Below, in pieces: positions 34,365 to 43,195 of a DNA stretch of 64,000 nucleotides (its first letter is position 1; each line of letters opens with the position of its first letter). The stretch is from assembly GCA_938074205.1 (NCBI GenBank), contig CALJES010000003.1, positions 124,001 through 188,000 of the forward strand. The letters are read 5' to 3'. The translations under genes and the position numbers were made by a program. This stretch comes from an uncultured bacterium (GTDB lineage Bacteria > Armatimonadota > UBA5829). Under the pieces are notes generated by a model. The model had not been told where the DNA came from. It ran no database searches and saw only the letters and a program-made list of their open reading frames with translations.

Positions 34365-35309
34365 TTGGCATCTCGAAACAAATCTCTACACCAATTGACC
34401 GATAGCTACGCACCTCTCGTGTTTCTTATTGCTCTTGGAGTCGTGCTTGGAGTTTCGACGAATGGTTTTGCGACAACGAGCAATTTCCTCAACCTAGCGC
34501 GACAGCACTCGATCATAATAGTCCTCGCAGTTGGCCAGACGATGGTTATGATCTCAGGTGGTATCGACTTGTCGGTCGGGTCTGTGCTAGCGCTATCGGG
34601 GGTAGTGGCGGGGCTCGCAGCTGCTAATGGTACGCTGATTGTTGGCTGCATCATTCTTGGATTGGCAACAGGTTGTCTGTGTGGGTTTATTAACGGCCTG
34701 GTTACTGCGAAGGCAAGAGTGCCAGCGTTCATCGCCACGCTAGGGATGATGGGAATGGCGAGAGGTATAGCACTTGTCTTGTCGAGAGGAGTCAGTATAG
34801 ATCTACCACCTCAAGTATCAAGCTGGACCGCCGCGCACAGTTTTTCAATGGCCGTTGTTTTCGTGTGTCTGATGGTAATCATAGCCCTTATCTGGCACTT
34901 GATTTTGACTAAAACCGTCTTGGGCAGACAGTGTTATGCTATCGGAGGCAGTAAGGAAGCAGCACGGCTTTCGGGCATCGATATCGATCGGCACACAATA
35001 ATCATATTCACCTTAAACGGATTCATCGCCGGTCTTGCCGGGATGATGATGGTGGCATACATTACTGTAGCAGATCCCACGGCAGGTGAAGGTTATGAGC
35101 TGGATTCAATTGCTGCCGCTGTGATTGGTGGTACAAGTCTTTTCGGCGGCAGAGGTAGAATCGGCGGCACAGTTGTGGGCGCGTTTATACTCGCTGTTCT
35201 TAGGAACGGATGCGACTTACGTAATATCTCAGAGCACTGGCAAAGATTCGTAGTTGGACTTATGACTATCCTAGCAGTTTTCTACGACCGCATGCGCAGA
35301 CGAGACTAG
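34365..35309 (+). CDS. Ribose-type sugar ABC transporter permease (RbsC-like)
   Basis: A 314-residue inner-membrane protein with about ten hydrophobic segments. TTG 34365 follows GAGG (34354-34357) by 7 bases; no Met start lies near. Family marks are [20 protein letters not shown] (residues about 56-75), [16 protein letters not shown] and the cytoplasmic coupling region [11 protein letters not shown], then [19 protein letters not shown]. It belongs to the CUT2 group (ribose, xylose, inositol and similar). The gene is followed by the matching binding protein, but the usual two-domain ATPase gene is absent here. The upstream hairpin leaves no room for a separate promoter. Confidence 0.93.
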   Translation: MASRNKSLHQLTDSYAPLVFLIALGVVLGVSTNGFATTSNFLNLARQHSIIIVLAVGQTMVMISGGIDLSVGSVLALSGVVAGLAAANGTLIVGCIILGLATGCLCGFINGLVTAKARVPAFIATLGMMGMARGIALVLSRGVSIDLPPQVSSWTAAHSFSMAVVFVCLMVIIALIWHLILTKTVLGRQCYAIGGSKEAARLSGIDIDRHTIIIFTLNGFIAGLAGMMMVAYITVADPTAGEGYELDSIAAAVIGGTSLFGGRGRIGGTVVGAFILAVLRNGCDLRNISEHWQRFVVGLMTILAVFYDRMRRRD

Positions 35310-35364
35310 ACGTTGGCTGATCGTGCAAACCACCTGAAACCTCCGCATTTATCGTCACGCCGTG

Positions 35365-35373
35365 TGCTATAAT
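35365..35373 (+). promoter_or_regulatory. Extended -10 promoter of the sugar-binding protein gene
   Basis: TGCTATAAT is an extended -10 with an exact TATAAT at 35368-35373; the -35 region is poor. Start near 35380 leaves about 28 bases before ATG 35408, so the binding protein can be expressed separately from the permease. Confidence 0.55.
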
Positions 35374-35407
35374 CTACGTGATCGTGGACAGTCTTAGGGA
35401 GGCGTGG

Positions 35408-36406
35408 ATGCTTGGATTTGAATCGAAACGGTTTTGGGTCGTTATTATCGCCTTTGCTCTTGTTCTTCAGTTCGTAGGCTGTAGCAAGAGTCCTGAGAAC
35501 AGAGGGATGGTTAAGAAAAAAACACTTGTTATAGCAGTGGTTCCAAAAGGTACTACGCAATCGTTCTGGTTGGCTGTGAAAGCAGGAGCCGAAGATGCTG
35601 CTAAGGTCGAAGGTGCCAGAATCATCTGGAAGGGTCCTGCAAAGGAAACAGATGTTGCCAGCCAAAAACGCATTATAGAAAACTTCATTAACCAAAGAGT
35701 CGATGCCATAGTAATGGCTGCATGCAACGAGAAAGCTCTGGTTCCCACTGTCGAACAAGCGGACAAAACGGGGATCCCTGTAATTACGATCGACTCTGGA
35801 GTGAAATCCAATGTGCCGAAGTCGTTTATTGCTACGGACAACATCGAAGGGGCAAGGCAGGCTGCCAGAACCCTGGCAAAACTTATCGGCGAGAAGGGAG
35901 AAGTAGGGCTCATTCCGTTTGTAAAAGGTGCGGCGACATCAAATATGCGCGAGCAAGGTTTCAAAGAGGAAATTGCAAAGTACAAGGGTATCAAACTCGT
36001 CAGCGTGCTTTACTCGAACAGTGACATTATGCAAGGCATAAGGGCGACGGAGGATATGCTCACAGCACATCCCAAGCTCGCCGGCATATTTGCTGCCAAT
36101 GAAGGTGGAGCGGTAGGGGCTGCACGTGCTCTAGACATGCGGGGATTGGGCGGCAAGGTCAAGCTAGTGGCCTTCGATGCAGCGCAGGCGGAGATAGATG
36201 CCCTCATGAAGGGAACAATTCAGGCGTTGATTGTGCAAAACCCTTACAAAATGGGATACGAGGGCATCAAAGCGGCAGTTGCCGTTATTCGCGGCGAGAA
36301 GGTACCGCCCAGAATTGACACCGGCGTGAGCGTCGTTACTATGGAGAATTTCCACGACTCGGAAATTCAGCATCTGCTATATCCCACAAAGGGCTCCAAA
36401 AGCTAA
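35408..36406 (+). CDS. Sugar ABC transporter substrate-binding lipoprotein (RbsB/XylF-like)
   Basis: A 332-residue exported lipoprotein. ATG 35408 follows GGGAGG by 5 bases; the signal peptide (KRFWVVIIAFALVLQFVGC) ends at a Cys that could be lipidated. The mature part is a periplasmic-binding-protein type 1 fold: LVIAVVPKGTTQSFWLAVKAG, TDVASQKRIIENFINQRVDA, IPVITIDSG, GVKSNVPKSFIATDN and AAVAVIRGEKVPP, typical of pentose/hexose binding proteins. It partners with the permease upstream. The next genes encode a sugar isomerase-like enzyme and DUF6807, giving a transport-plus-catabolism cluster. Confidence 0.95.
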   Translation: MLGFESKRFWVVIIAFALVLQFVGCSKSPENRGMVKKKTLVIAVVPKGTTQSFWLAVKAGAEDAAKVEGARIIWKGPAKETDVASQKRIIENFINQRVDAIVMAACNEKALVPTVEQADKTGIPVITIDSGVKSNVPKSFIATDNIEGARQAARTLAKLIGEKGEVGLIPFVKGAATSNMREQGFKEEIAKYKGIKLVSVLYSNSDIMQGIRATEDMLTAHPKLAGIFAANEGGAVGAARALDMRGLGGKVKLVAFDAAQAEIDALMKGTIQALIVQNPYKMGYEGIKAAVAVIRGEKVPPRIDTGVSVVTMENFHDSEIQHLLYPTKGSKS

Positions 36407-36434
36407 GCGCGGCAAGTAGCGTTGTTAGGTGTTT

Positions 36435-37247
36435 ATGAAATTTGCAGTTTGCAATGAGCTTTTTGGTGAGTGTGGATTTGAACAGGCGTGTCGGATAGCA
36501 AGTGAGGCAGGCTATTCTGGGATTGAGATAGCACCCTTCACATTAGGACGCTGTCCAGCAGAGATTTCAAAAGCTACTCGGAAGCAGGTTAGCAAAACTG
36601 CGGAGCGTTTTGGGGTGCAGGTAGTAGGTCTACACTGGCTGCTTGCGAAGACTGAAGAACTGCACATTAACCATCCGAACGAACTAGTCCGCAGTCGAAC
36701 CGTGGAGTATCTTAAGGAACTAGCGGATCTTTGCGCCGAGTTGGGTGGGTCAATCATGGTTTTTGGCTCGCCCAGGCAAAGAAACATAGTTGAAGGGTTG
36801 AGTGCCGATGCTGCCTGGAACTACGCTCTTGACACGTTCTGCCAATTGGTGCCCACGCTCGAAAAGCTTGGTTTGGTACTTTGCCTCGAACCGCTTGCTC
36901 CTGAAGAAACAAACTTCATAAACACGGCCGACGAGGCGGCAGCAATGATAGAGCAGGTGGGATCTGAAAGTTTTCGACTTCTGCTGGACGTGAAAGCCAT
37001 GAGCTCTGAAAACGTTCCTATTCCAGACATTATTCGGAGACACGGTTCGCTGCTTAGACACTTTCACGCCAATGATGCGAATAAGGGTGGACCAGGCTTT
37101 GGTGAAACAGATTTTAGACCAATAGCGGCTGCTCTAAAGTCGATAGGCTATTCCGAATGGTTGTCGGTGGAGGTGTTTAACTTCTCTCCTGATCCTGTCA
37201 CCATTGCAAATCGATCGCTAGCATACCTGAAAGGAGTATTCGAATGA
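36435..37247 (+). CDS. Sugar phosphate isomerase/epimerase-like TIM-barrel enzyme
   Basis: A 270-residue AP-endonuclease-2-type barrel (xylose isomerase-like superfamily), ATG 36435. Metal-binding acids and histidines fall in GIEIAPF, VGLHWLLA, LCLEPLAPEETNF, LLLDVKAMSSEN, HFHANDANKGGPGFGETDF and WLSVEVFNFSPDP. Members include sugar epimerases and the recently described 3-keto-glycoside 1,2-lyases and 2-hydroxyglycal hydratases. It overlaps the DUF6807 gene by 4 bases (ATGA), so the two products are made together. The exact reaction cannot be read from sequence. Confidence 0.9.
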   Translation: MKFAVCNELFGECGFEQACRIASEAGYSGIEIAPFTLGRCPAEISKATRKQVSKTAERFGVQVVGLHWLLAKTEELHINHPNELVRSRTVEYLKELADLCAELGGSIMVFGSPRQRNIVEGLSADAAWNYALDTFCQLVPTLEKLGLVLCLEPLAPEETNFINTADEAAAMIEQVGSESFRLLLDVKAMSSENVPIPDIIRRHGSLLRHFHANDANKGGPGFGETDFRPIAAALKSIGYSEWLSVEVFNFSPDPVTIANRSLAYLKGVFE

Positions 37248-38380
37248 AGGTAAGAGTTACTGCTGGACCGCATACCTACCTCAATTGCCCGATGGTCGCA
37301 TTTGTTGATGACAAGGCAGAACTCGGCGACGTGTGCTCGCTCGTTGATCAGAGCGGCAACCGGATTCCCTGTCAAGTACGGCGTCGGGATGGTAAAGTGA
37401 AAGTGGCATGGATCGAATCGGTGATCAAACCCGGTGAAACCAAGGAATACCGTGTAGAAAAAGAGCCTGTGACCGATTCTTCTGCTGTCGAGATTGCAGA
37501 TCTTGCCGACGGTCGCCTTGAAGTCAGGATTGAAGGGAAGCTGTTTACGCGGTATCACTACGGACCAGAATGGCCGCGTCCGTTCTTGTATCCCTTCATT
37601 GGACCCAAAGATACGCCTGTAACTCGTCATTTCCCAATGAGGGATGATGTGCCAGGTGAGAAACATGATCATCCGCATCACAAATCAGTGTATGTCGCGT
37701 ACGGCGAAGTCAATGGTACGGATAATTGGTCTGAAGCTCCTGGGCATGGCTATATTAGGCATATCGAGTTTGAGGAGATTATAAGTGGTCCCGTTTGGGG
37801 AACGATACGTGCCCGCAACAAGTGGACAAGCAATGATGGTGCTCCGCAGATGGAAGATGTACGCGAGTTCACGATCTGGAATCTGCAGTCGGAGAGACTT
37901 GTTGATGTCGTCATCGACTTCTTTGCCGTATACGGTGATGTACACCTGGGCGATACAAAGGAAGGTGGTATTATTTCCATCAGAGTGGCAAGTTCGATGG
38001 ACGGAGATCGCGGAGGGATGATAGTAAACTCTTACGGAGCACGAACTGAAGCTGAAAACTGGGGCAGACCTGCTCACTGGGTGGATTATTATGGTCCGGT
38101 TCAGGGATCTGTCTTCGGCATCACAATTATGGATCATCCTTCGAGTTTCCGTTATCCCACTCGTTGGCACGTCCGGGACTACGGTTTATTTGCCGCGAAT
38201 CCTTTTGCCTTGAAATACTATGAGCCTGAGCGTGGGTGGAGTGGGGATCATACGATTAGGTCAGGTGATAAGTTGCACTTCAAGTATCGGATATACGTGC
38301 ACGAAGGGGACACTACACAGGGCAACTGCGCTGAGAAATATTTTGGGTTCATCGCCCCGCCCAAGGTGGAAATCGTGTAG
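37244..38380 (+). CDS. DUF6807 (PmoA-like family) protein
   Basis: A 378-residue protein with start overlapping the isomerase stop. N-terminal residues 1-85 are a beta domain (GPHTYLNCPMVAFV, KPGETKEYRVEK). The main domain has FLYPFIGPKDTPVTRHFPM, the His cluster EKHDHPHHKSVYVAYG and MDHPSSFRYPTRWHVRDYGLFAANPF, which define the DUF6807 family; it is often named PmoA but has no link to methane oxygenase. There is no signal peptide. In many genomes it sits with Gfo/Idh/MocA and isomerase genes, so a role in modified-sugar catabolism is likely. The reaction is unknown. Confidence 0.9.
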   Translation: MKVRVTAGPHTYLNCPMVAFVDDKAELGDVCSLVDQSGNRIPCQVRRRDGKVKVAWIESVIKPGETKEYRVEKEPVTDSSAVEIADLADGRLEVRIEGKLFTRYHYGPEWPRPFLYPFIGPKDTPVTRHFPMRDDVPGEKHDHPHHKSVYVAYGEVNGTDNWSEAPGHGYIRHIEFEEIISGPVWGTIRARNKWTSNDGAPQMEDVREFTIWNLQSERLVDVVIDFFAVYGDVHLGDTKEGGIISIRVASSMDGDRGGMIVNSYGARTEAENWGRPAHWVDYYGPVQGSVFGITIMDHPSSFRYPTRWHVRDYGLFAANPFALKYYEPERGWSGDHTIRSGDKLHFKYRIYVHEGDTTQGNCAEKYFGFIAPPKVEIV

Positions 38381-38442
38381 CAAAATTGTGTGATACCGCT
38401 TGAGGATTCGGAGTTTGCGGTCGAGTGTGGCACGATAAGTCT

Positions 38443-39681
38443 CTACAATGGCGCAAGTCGCACGATGGCGTCAGTCATTCGTGCCACACGCGCCATCTCC
38501 TTGACGTCGTGGACTCGAATAATGTCTGCTCCGTTCGCAATAGCAATTGCAACTGTGGCGGCTGTGCCTTCTAGTCGTTCTTCCACAGGCAGGTCGCCTA
38601 AAACTTTCCCAATTGTCGATTTGCGCGAGGTTCCAACTACTATTGGTCTACCGATGGATTTCAGTTCTCTCAGCCGTCGAAGTAGTTCGAGGTTGTGATC
38701 AACCGTTTTCCCGAATCCGAAACCTGGGTCCACCATAAGCAGCTTCTCGTTTGCGCCTGCATCTACCAGAGTTCTTATGCGTTGATAAAGGTATGAGCAA
38801 ATCTCGCCCATCATATCATCGTAGGTTGGGTTGTGTTGCATGTTCTTCGGCGTGCCTTTTATATGCATGAGAACCGCAGGGCATCCACGTTCTGCTATGA
38901 GGCCCACCATATTTGGATCGAATGATGCCGCGCTTATGTCGTTAACTATACACGCGCCTGCGTCGAGAGCCGCGCGTGCCACGTCGGCCTTGTACGTGTC
39001 GATTGAGATTGCAACGTCCAACCGGTTAGCCAGGGCTTCGATGACCGGCACGACTCTTCTGATTTCTTCTTCGGCTGGAATCGGGTCGGATCCAGGCCGC
39101 GTAGATTCCCCGCCGACGTCGATGATGTCCGCTCCGTCCTCCACCATCTTAATACCGTGCTCGAGTGCCGCGTTAGGATCTAGGAATTGTCCACCGTCGG
39201 AGAATGAATCCGGGGTGACGTTGAGTATTCCCATCACCAGGGTTTTCTTGCTAATGGCAGATAGAACTGCTCGCACGCGGTGGTCCTTGTGACTTGTTGT
39301 TATTGGGACACTGTTGTAATTCCGAATAGCGGTCTCAATTTGTTCCGCCAGTCTGTCGCAACCGAATCCTTGTTCCCGGAGGGAAGACAAAGCCTGATCA
39401 TATTGCTTTAGAGTGCCACAAAGAATAACGTCAGACTCGTCAACCGTGGCGACTATCAGTCCTCGGTTAACTACTGCGTCTCCTCCCTTGGAAAGGAATG
39501 TCTCCTTAAGAATATGTGCCACTGGTCGCCGGACCTTTTCGAGCTTGACGAGAAAATGCTGTGCCTTGGGAAGCATGTGGGCAATACCTTGTTCTTCGGG
39601 TCCGACTCGACTCATTTCGGCGCGTATTTCAGCCTCGTCGCTCAGAACGAGGACCCGGGGGTTATGAAATGAGCTTGCCAT
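38443..39681 (-). CDS. folP: Dihydropteroate synthase with N-terminal extension
   Basis: A 412-residue enzyme joining p-aminobenzoate to dihydropterin pyrophosphate in folate synthesis. The catalytic TIM barrel begins near residue 140: LVMGILNVTPDSFSDGG, IDVGGESTRPGSDPIPAEEE, SIDTYKADVARAALDAGA, VDPGFGFGKTVDHN and VGTSRKS are all standard. The first about 135 residues (GIAHMLPKAQHFLVKLEKV, GGDAVVNRGLIVAT, GTLKQYDQALSSL) form an extra domain found in the long FolP variant of several deep-branching bacteria. ATG 39681 overlaps the TPR gene stop by one base (TAATG). Confidence 0.96.
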   Translation of the reverse strand: MASSFHNPRVLVLSDEAEIRAEMSRVGPEEQGIAHMLPKAQHFLVKLEKVRRPVAHILKETFLSKGGDAVVNRGLIVATVDESDVILCGTLKQYDQALSSLREQGFGCDRLAEQIETAIRNYNSVPITTSHKDHRVRAVLSAISKKTLVMGILNVTPDSFSDGGQFLDPNAALEHGIKMVEDGADIIDVGGESTRPGSDPIPAEEEIRRVVPVIEALANRLDVAISIDTYKADVARAALDAGACIVNDISAASFDPNMVGLIAERGCPAVLMHIKGTPKNMQHNPTYDDMMGEICSYLYQRIRTLVDAGANEKLLMVDPGFGFGKTVDHNLELLRRLRELKSIGRPIVVGTSRKSTIGKVLGDLPVEERLEGTAATVAIAIANGADIIRVHDVKEMARVARMTDAIVRLAPL

Positions 39682-40424
39682 TATCGATCTCTTTCCTGTT
39701 GGTCATATGCTTGCAGCGCACGTTCAGCATAGGCGCGCTGTTGTTCCATTCCTAAGGTGGCTGTTTTTATGAACTCTCGAAACTGCTCTTCCGCGCGTTG
39801 TCGGTCTCCTTGCCTGTGCAGTGCACAGGCAAGGTTAAACCTCGCTTCGGCATCGTCCGGATTCATACTAAGAGCTCGTTCAAAAGCCTCGACTGATCTG
39901 GCCGCATTCCCAACTGCTAAGCAGGCGCATCCCAGCCCAAACCACGCGTCTGCATCCTCTGGCTTCAGTTCGATGGCCTTTTGAAACTGCTCGACAGCCA
40001 ACTCGTATTCACCTGTAGCGTAGAGCACACATCCAAGGTTAATGCGAGCATCTGCAAATCCTGGTTCGAGCTGCACAGCTTTGTTGTATGCCTCCAGAGC
40101 TAGCTGATGTTGCTTCACCTCATATAGAGCTAGCCCGAGATTGTAGTAGGCCGATCCATCACTCGGATTTATTTTTGTCGCTCTTGCTAATCGCTGCGCA
40201 GCGAGTTCTGGTTTGCCCAGTTGTCCTAGTTTTATTCCCCATTCGACTAGGTCGACTGCTGCGGAAGAGGTGCCTTGCGCGGATTGGGAATTCTCGGTTC
40301 CTTTTTGCTCGCGTCTTCGTGTGAACGGCCAGAGCACCAATGCTCCGACAAGTCCCGCAGATAGAGCGCAAGTCCAGATACCATTAGCATTTATACTTAC
40401 GTGCGGTTCAGCCACAGGCATCAT
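39681..40424 (-). CDS. Membrane-anchored TPR-repeat protein
   Basis: A protein of about 247 residues starting at ATG 40424 (a second Met is the next codon). Residues about 15-35 are one membrane span (GIWTCALSAGLVGALVLWPF) followed by a basic stretch, so the repeats probably face the cytoplasm. Residues 75-235 contain at least four 34-residue tetratricopeptide repeats (SAYYNLGLALYEVKQHQLAL, ADARINLGCVLYATGEYELA, ADAWFGLGCACLAVGNAARS, AEARFNLACALHRQGDRQRA). It probably scaffolds protein complexes. It lies between mtnP and folP, nearly abutting both. Confidence 0.9.
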   Translation of the reverse strand: MMPVAEPHVSINANGIWTCALSAGLVGALVLWPFTRRREQKGTENSQSAQGTSSAAVDLVEWGIKLGQLGKPELAAQRLARATKINPSDGSAYYNLGLALYEVKQHQLALEAYNKAVQLEPGFADARINLGCVLYATGEYELAVEQFQKAIELKPEDADAWFGLGCACLAVGNAARSVEAFERALSMNPDDAEARFNLACALHRQGDRQRAEEQFREFIKTATLGMEQQRAYAERALQAYDQQERDR

Positions 40425-40432
40425 ATAATAGT

Positions 40433-41212
40433 CTAAACCACCAGTGCTGCGTTTTCTCCGCAAGAACATTTAGCTTGAGTTGGAATGAGAACTATGGCTT
40501 CTTTGAGGACTGCCGCAACAGTTTTACCGGAAGCAGCAACAACTCCACGTACCTCATCGTGTGCCAGCCGGCATTCGGTGAGCCCGCTTGCAAGGTTCGC
40601 AACTATCGCCAGCCCGGCAAAGCATATACCAGCCTCTCTTGCAAGCACGACCTCCGGCACGTTAGTCATTCCTACAACATGTGCTCCCCAGGAAGCGAAC
40701 AACCTAACTTCCGCCGGAGTCTCGTACCGTGGACCTTCGACCGCAACGTATACGGCCTTCTCAATAAAATGGACGCCCTGCGTTCGGCAAGCTTCAACAA
40801 GTGCTCCTGTCAGTTCAGGACAGTAGGGTTGTGAAAAGTCTGTGTGCACTACCGGAGAGCCCGGCTCGTCGAAGAAAGTAGCTTGCCTTTGCTTTGTCAT
40901 ATCTATGAAGTCTCCAAGAACCGCGAAAGAACCTGCCTTTAGTTCGGGGGTCAGTGAACCTACCGCGGACAAGCTTATTATCCGCGTTACTCCGATCTTT
41001 TTCAAGCCAGCTATTTGTGCTCGGTAGTTGATCAGCGAAGGTGGGACACAGTGGCCGAAGCCATGGCGAGGAAGGAAAAACACATTACTGTTTCCAAAAA
41101 CACTCTCGACCAATTCCACTCGTCCGAATCGCGTTGATACTTCGAATCGCTTGCCAGAACTGAATTCACTCAATTCGTCAATGCCCGTGCCACCTATGAA
41201 CGCAGTACCCAC
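40433..41212 (-). CDS. mtnP: 5'-methylthioadenosine phosphorylase (MTAP/PNP family)
   Basis: A 259-residue enzyme that phosphorolyses methylthioadenosine in methionine salvage. GTG 41212 (GTAFIGGTGIDE) is chosen because AAGGGG lies upstream and the family starts here; the frame stays open to 41518 but that part is not conserved. Motifs are LPRHGFGHCVPPSLINYRAQ, ISLSAVGSLTPELKAGSF, GPRYETPAEVR and VVGMTNVPEVVLAREAG. Ser/Thr in the last motif would distinguish adenosine-type from guanosine-type; here the reading is not decisive, so a broad purine phosphorylase is possible. First gene of mtnP-TPR-folP. Confidence 0.93.
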   Translation of the reverse strand: MGTAFIGGTGIDELSEFSSGKRFEVSTRFGRVELVESVFGNSNVFFLPRHGFGHCVPPSLINYRAQIAGLKKIGVTRIISLSAVGSLTPELKAGSFAVLGDFIDMTKQRQATFFDEPGSPVVHTDFSQPYCPELTGALVEACRTQGVHFIEKAVYVAVEGPRYETPAEVRLFASWGAHVVGMTNVPEVVLAREAGICFAGLAIVANLASGLTECRLAHDEVRGVVAASGKTVAAVLKEAIVLIPTQAKCSCGENAALVV

Positions 41213-41468
41213 GAGAATCAACCCCTTGCTACTTAGTATTCTGGTTCTTCTTGCTCGAATTCCTTCGGTGCACCTTGATTTGCTGCTTGTTGATTGAGCC
41301 GCATTGTCCGTTTCAGTTGTGCTTGGAGGTGGAAATAAGTAAGAACGGTTCGCGATAACTAGTGGTTGGCAAAGAAGGGGTCGCGCACTTGTTTGGATAA
41401 GAAACATATACAGTATTCCATTCCTGTGCAAGTTTTTGGTAGCTCGCGAAGAAGGGAGCTTTTTCGGT

Positions 41469-41816
41469 ATGGAAATGGACCTAGATGTAGATGTTACAAT
41501 GGATGGTGACGTGGGCATTATCAGGCTGTCAGGCGAACTGGATGCCTACACATCTGGCCATTTTAGAGAAGTAATGATCAACACGATCGAAAAGGGTTGT
41601 AAGCATCTCGTAGTTAGTCTGGCAAATGTGGAGTATATCGATAGTTCCGGTTTGGGTGCTTTGGTGGGTGGATTGAAGCGTGTCAGTGAGCGCAACGGTC
41701 GATTAGTATTAGTTGGTGCGCGGCCGCAAGTGCGTAAAGTGTTCGAGATTACCGGTCTCGAAAGAGTTTTCCCAATCTACCGCACTGAATCCGAAGCAGC
41801 TGAGTCCTTGAAATAA
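41469..41816 (+). CDS. STAS-domain anti-sigma factor antagonist (SpoIIAA/RsbV-like)
   Basis: A 115-residue protein starting at ATG 41469. The STAS fold reads VGIIRLSGELDAYTSGHFRE, then VEYIDSSGLGALVGG with the conserved phosphorylatable Ser at about residue 59-60, then LVLVGARPQVRKVFEITGL. Such proteins bind an anti-sigma kinase when dephosphorylated and release the sigma factor. No kinase or sigma factor gene is near. Instead a glycosyltransferase gene follows after 54 bases on the same strand, suggesting the pair shares a transcript. Confidence 0.95.
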   Translation: MEMDLDVDVTMDGDVGIIRLSGELDAYTSGHFREVMINTIEKGCKHLVVSLANVEYIDSSGLGALVGGLKRVSERNGRLVLVGARPQVRKVFEITGLERVFPIYRTESEAAESLK

Positions 41817-41870
41817 ACCCAGTCATAATCGACACGTTTACCATCGAAAATCAGTAAGGACCAACGTACA

Positions 41871-43187
41871 ATGGCTAAGATCGAGAAGACCAAGGAACTG
41901 GACGTCAGCATTCCCGAAGAGTTTGCGCTTCGAGACGAAGTGCGATTTCTCAAGAGCGAAGACGTCAAGCTGTTCAGACTCCTCAGAGAGTCGATGAACA
42001 GGATAGAACCAGCATATGTGGCCACTTATCCGCCTAGCGAATGCGGAATTGCCACATTCACTAGGGATGTTGTGACTTCTGTTGCAAAATATATGCCTTT
42101 TTCCAAGCCAATTGTAGTTGCAGTGCGTCGAGAACACGAGATTGAACCTTATGAACGGATAGTACGCTTTCAGATATACAAGGAGCAGCGCGAATCCTAC
42201 TTGGAAGCCGCTAGATTTCTGAACAATTCGCATGCCGACATCGTAAGTGTTCAGCACGAGTATGGGATATACGGCGGTCCTGATGGAGAATACATTCTGG
42301 ATTTTCTAGAAGCCCTTGAGAAACCGGTAGTTGCAACTCTGCACACTGTGCTGCAGAACCCTAGTCCGAACCAGAAGCGTATAGTCCAGGAGATAGTGCG
42401 ATTGTGCGACGTATCTATAGTGATGGTCAGAGTGGGACGTAAAATACTACTCGACGTGTACGGTGTTGATTCGCAAAAGGTAACGGTGATACCGCACGGA
42501 GTTCCCAATGTGCATAGAGTGTCGGCAGCTCGTGTGAAGAGAGCCCTAGGTATGGCGGATAATTCGATCATATCCACGTTTGGCCTCATAAACAGGGGCA
42601 AGGGGATCGAATACGTGATACAGGCTATGCCCAAGATAATAAAGAAACATCCGAACGCTGTATACTTGGTTCTTGGAGAAACTCACCCGGGGGTGCGCAA
42701 GTACGAGGGTGAAGCGTATCGAAATATGTTGACCGAACTCGTAGCGCGGCTTGGAGTAGAGAAGCACGTCAGGTTCAATAACCGGTTTCTCTCACTCGAT
42801 GAGTTGGTCAGATACTTATGCGCTACCGATGTGTATGTTACCCCCTATCTTAACAAGGACCAGATTACGAGCGGCACGCTGGCTTACGCATTAGGATGCG
42901 GCAAAGCTATCGTTAGCACGCCGTATCTCTACGCAGAAGAAGTGTTGGCGGATGGCCGTGGTTTATTGGTCGACTTTGCATCTCCTGATTCTATAGCGGA
43001 TGCTATAATACGCATTCTTGATGATCCAGATCTTAAAGAAAGCTTGGAAGCCGCCGCATATAGATATGGTCGGCGAGCAGCTTGGTTTAACGTCGCGGTA
43101 GACTACCTGGGCTTGTTTCACAGAGTCTTAAATAGGCGTCGCCTTGCCAAAGAACTTGCGGAATCAGCGCAGTCAGCTAGTAAATAG
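41871..43187 (+). CDS. Glycosyltransferase family 4-like protein
   Basis: A 438-residue GT-B glycosyltransferase. The N-terminal half carries YPPSECGIATFTRDVV and VSVQHEYGIYGGPDGEYI; the C-terminal half carries STFGLINRGKGIEYVIQAM and the nucleotide-sugar/acceptor segment ITSGTLAYALGCGKAIVSTP with a following EEVLADGRGLLVDF. GT4 enzymes often use GDP-mannose or UDP-sugars. The gene is followed after 8 bases by the (alpha/alpha)6 protein, a pairing seen in other bacteria where the two are linked to mannan-type oligosaccharide metabolism. Specificity is inferred only weakly. Confidence 0.93.
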   Translation: MAKIEKTKELDVSIPEEFALRDEVRFLKSEDVKLFRLLRESMNRIEPAYVATYPPSECGIATFTRDVVTSVAKYMPFSKPIVVAVRREHEIEPYERIVRFQIYKEQRESYLEAARFLNNSHADIVSVQHEYGIYGGPDGEYILDFLEALEKPVVATLHTVLQNPSPNQKRIVQEIVRLCDVSIVMVRVGRKILLDVYGVDSQKVTVIPHGVPNVHRVSAARVKRALGMADNSIISTFGLINRGKGIEYVIQAMPKIIKKHPNAVYLVLGETHPGVRKYEGEAYRNMLTELVARLGVEKHVRFNNRFLSLDELVRYLCATDVYVTPYLNKDQITSGTLAYALGCGKAIVSTPYLYAEEVLADGRGLLVDFASPDSIADAIIRILDDPDLKESLEAAAYRYGRRAAWFNVAVDYLGLFHRVLNRRRLAKELAESAQSASK

Positions 43188-43195
43188 GAGTGTTG

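Noticed and set aside
37244-38380. Particulate methane monooxygenase subunit PmoA
   Set aside because: The name PmoA-family is historical; the protein is soluble, with no membrane helices and no copper-site pattern of true PmoA.
41441-41464. AGCTC/GAGCT hairpin with TTTT before the STAS gene as a terminator
   Set aside because: The stem is only 5 bp and it overlaps the ribosome site; chance is likely.
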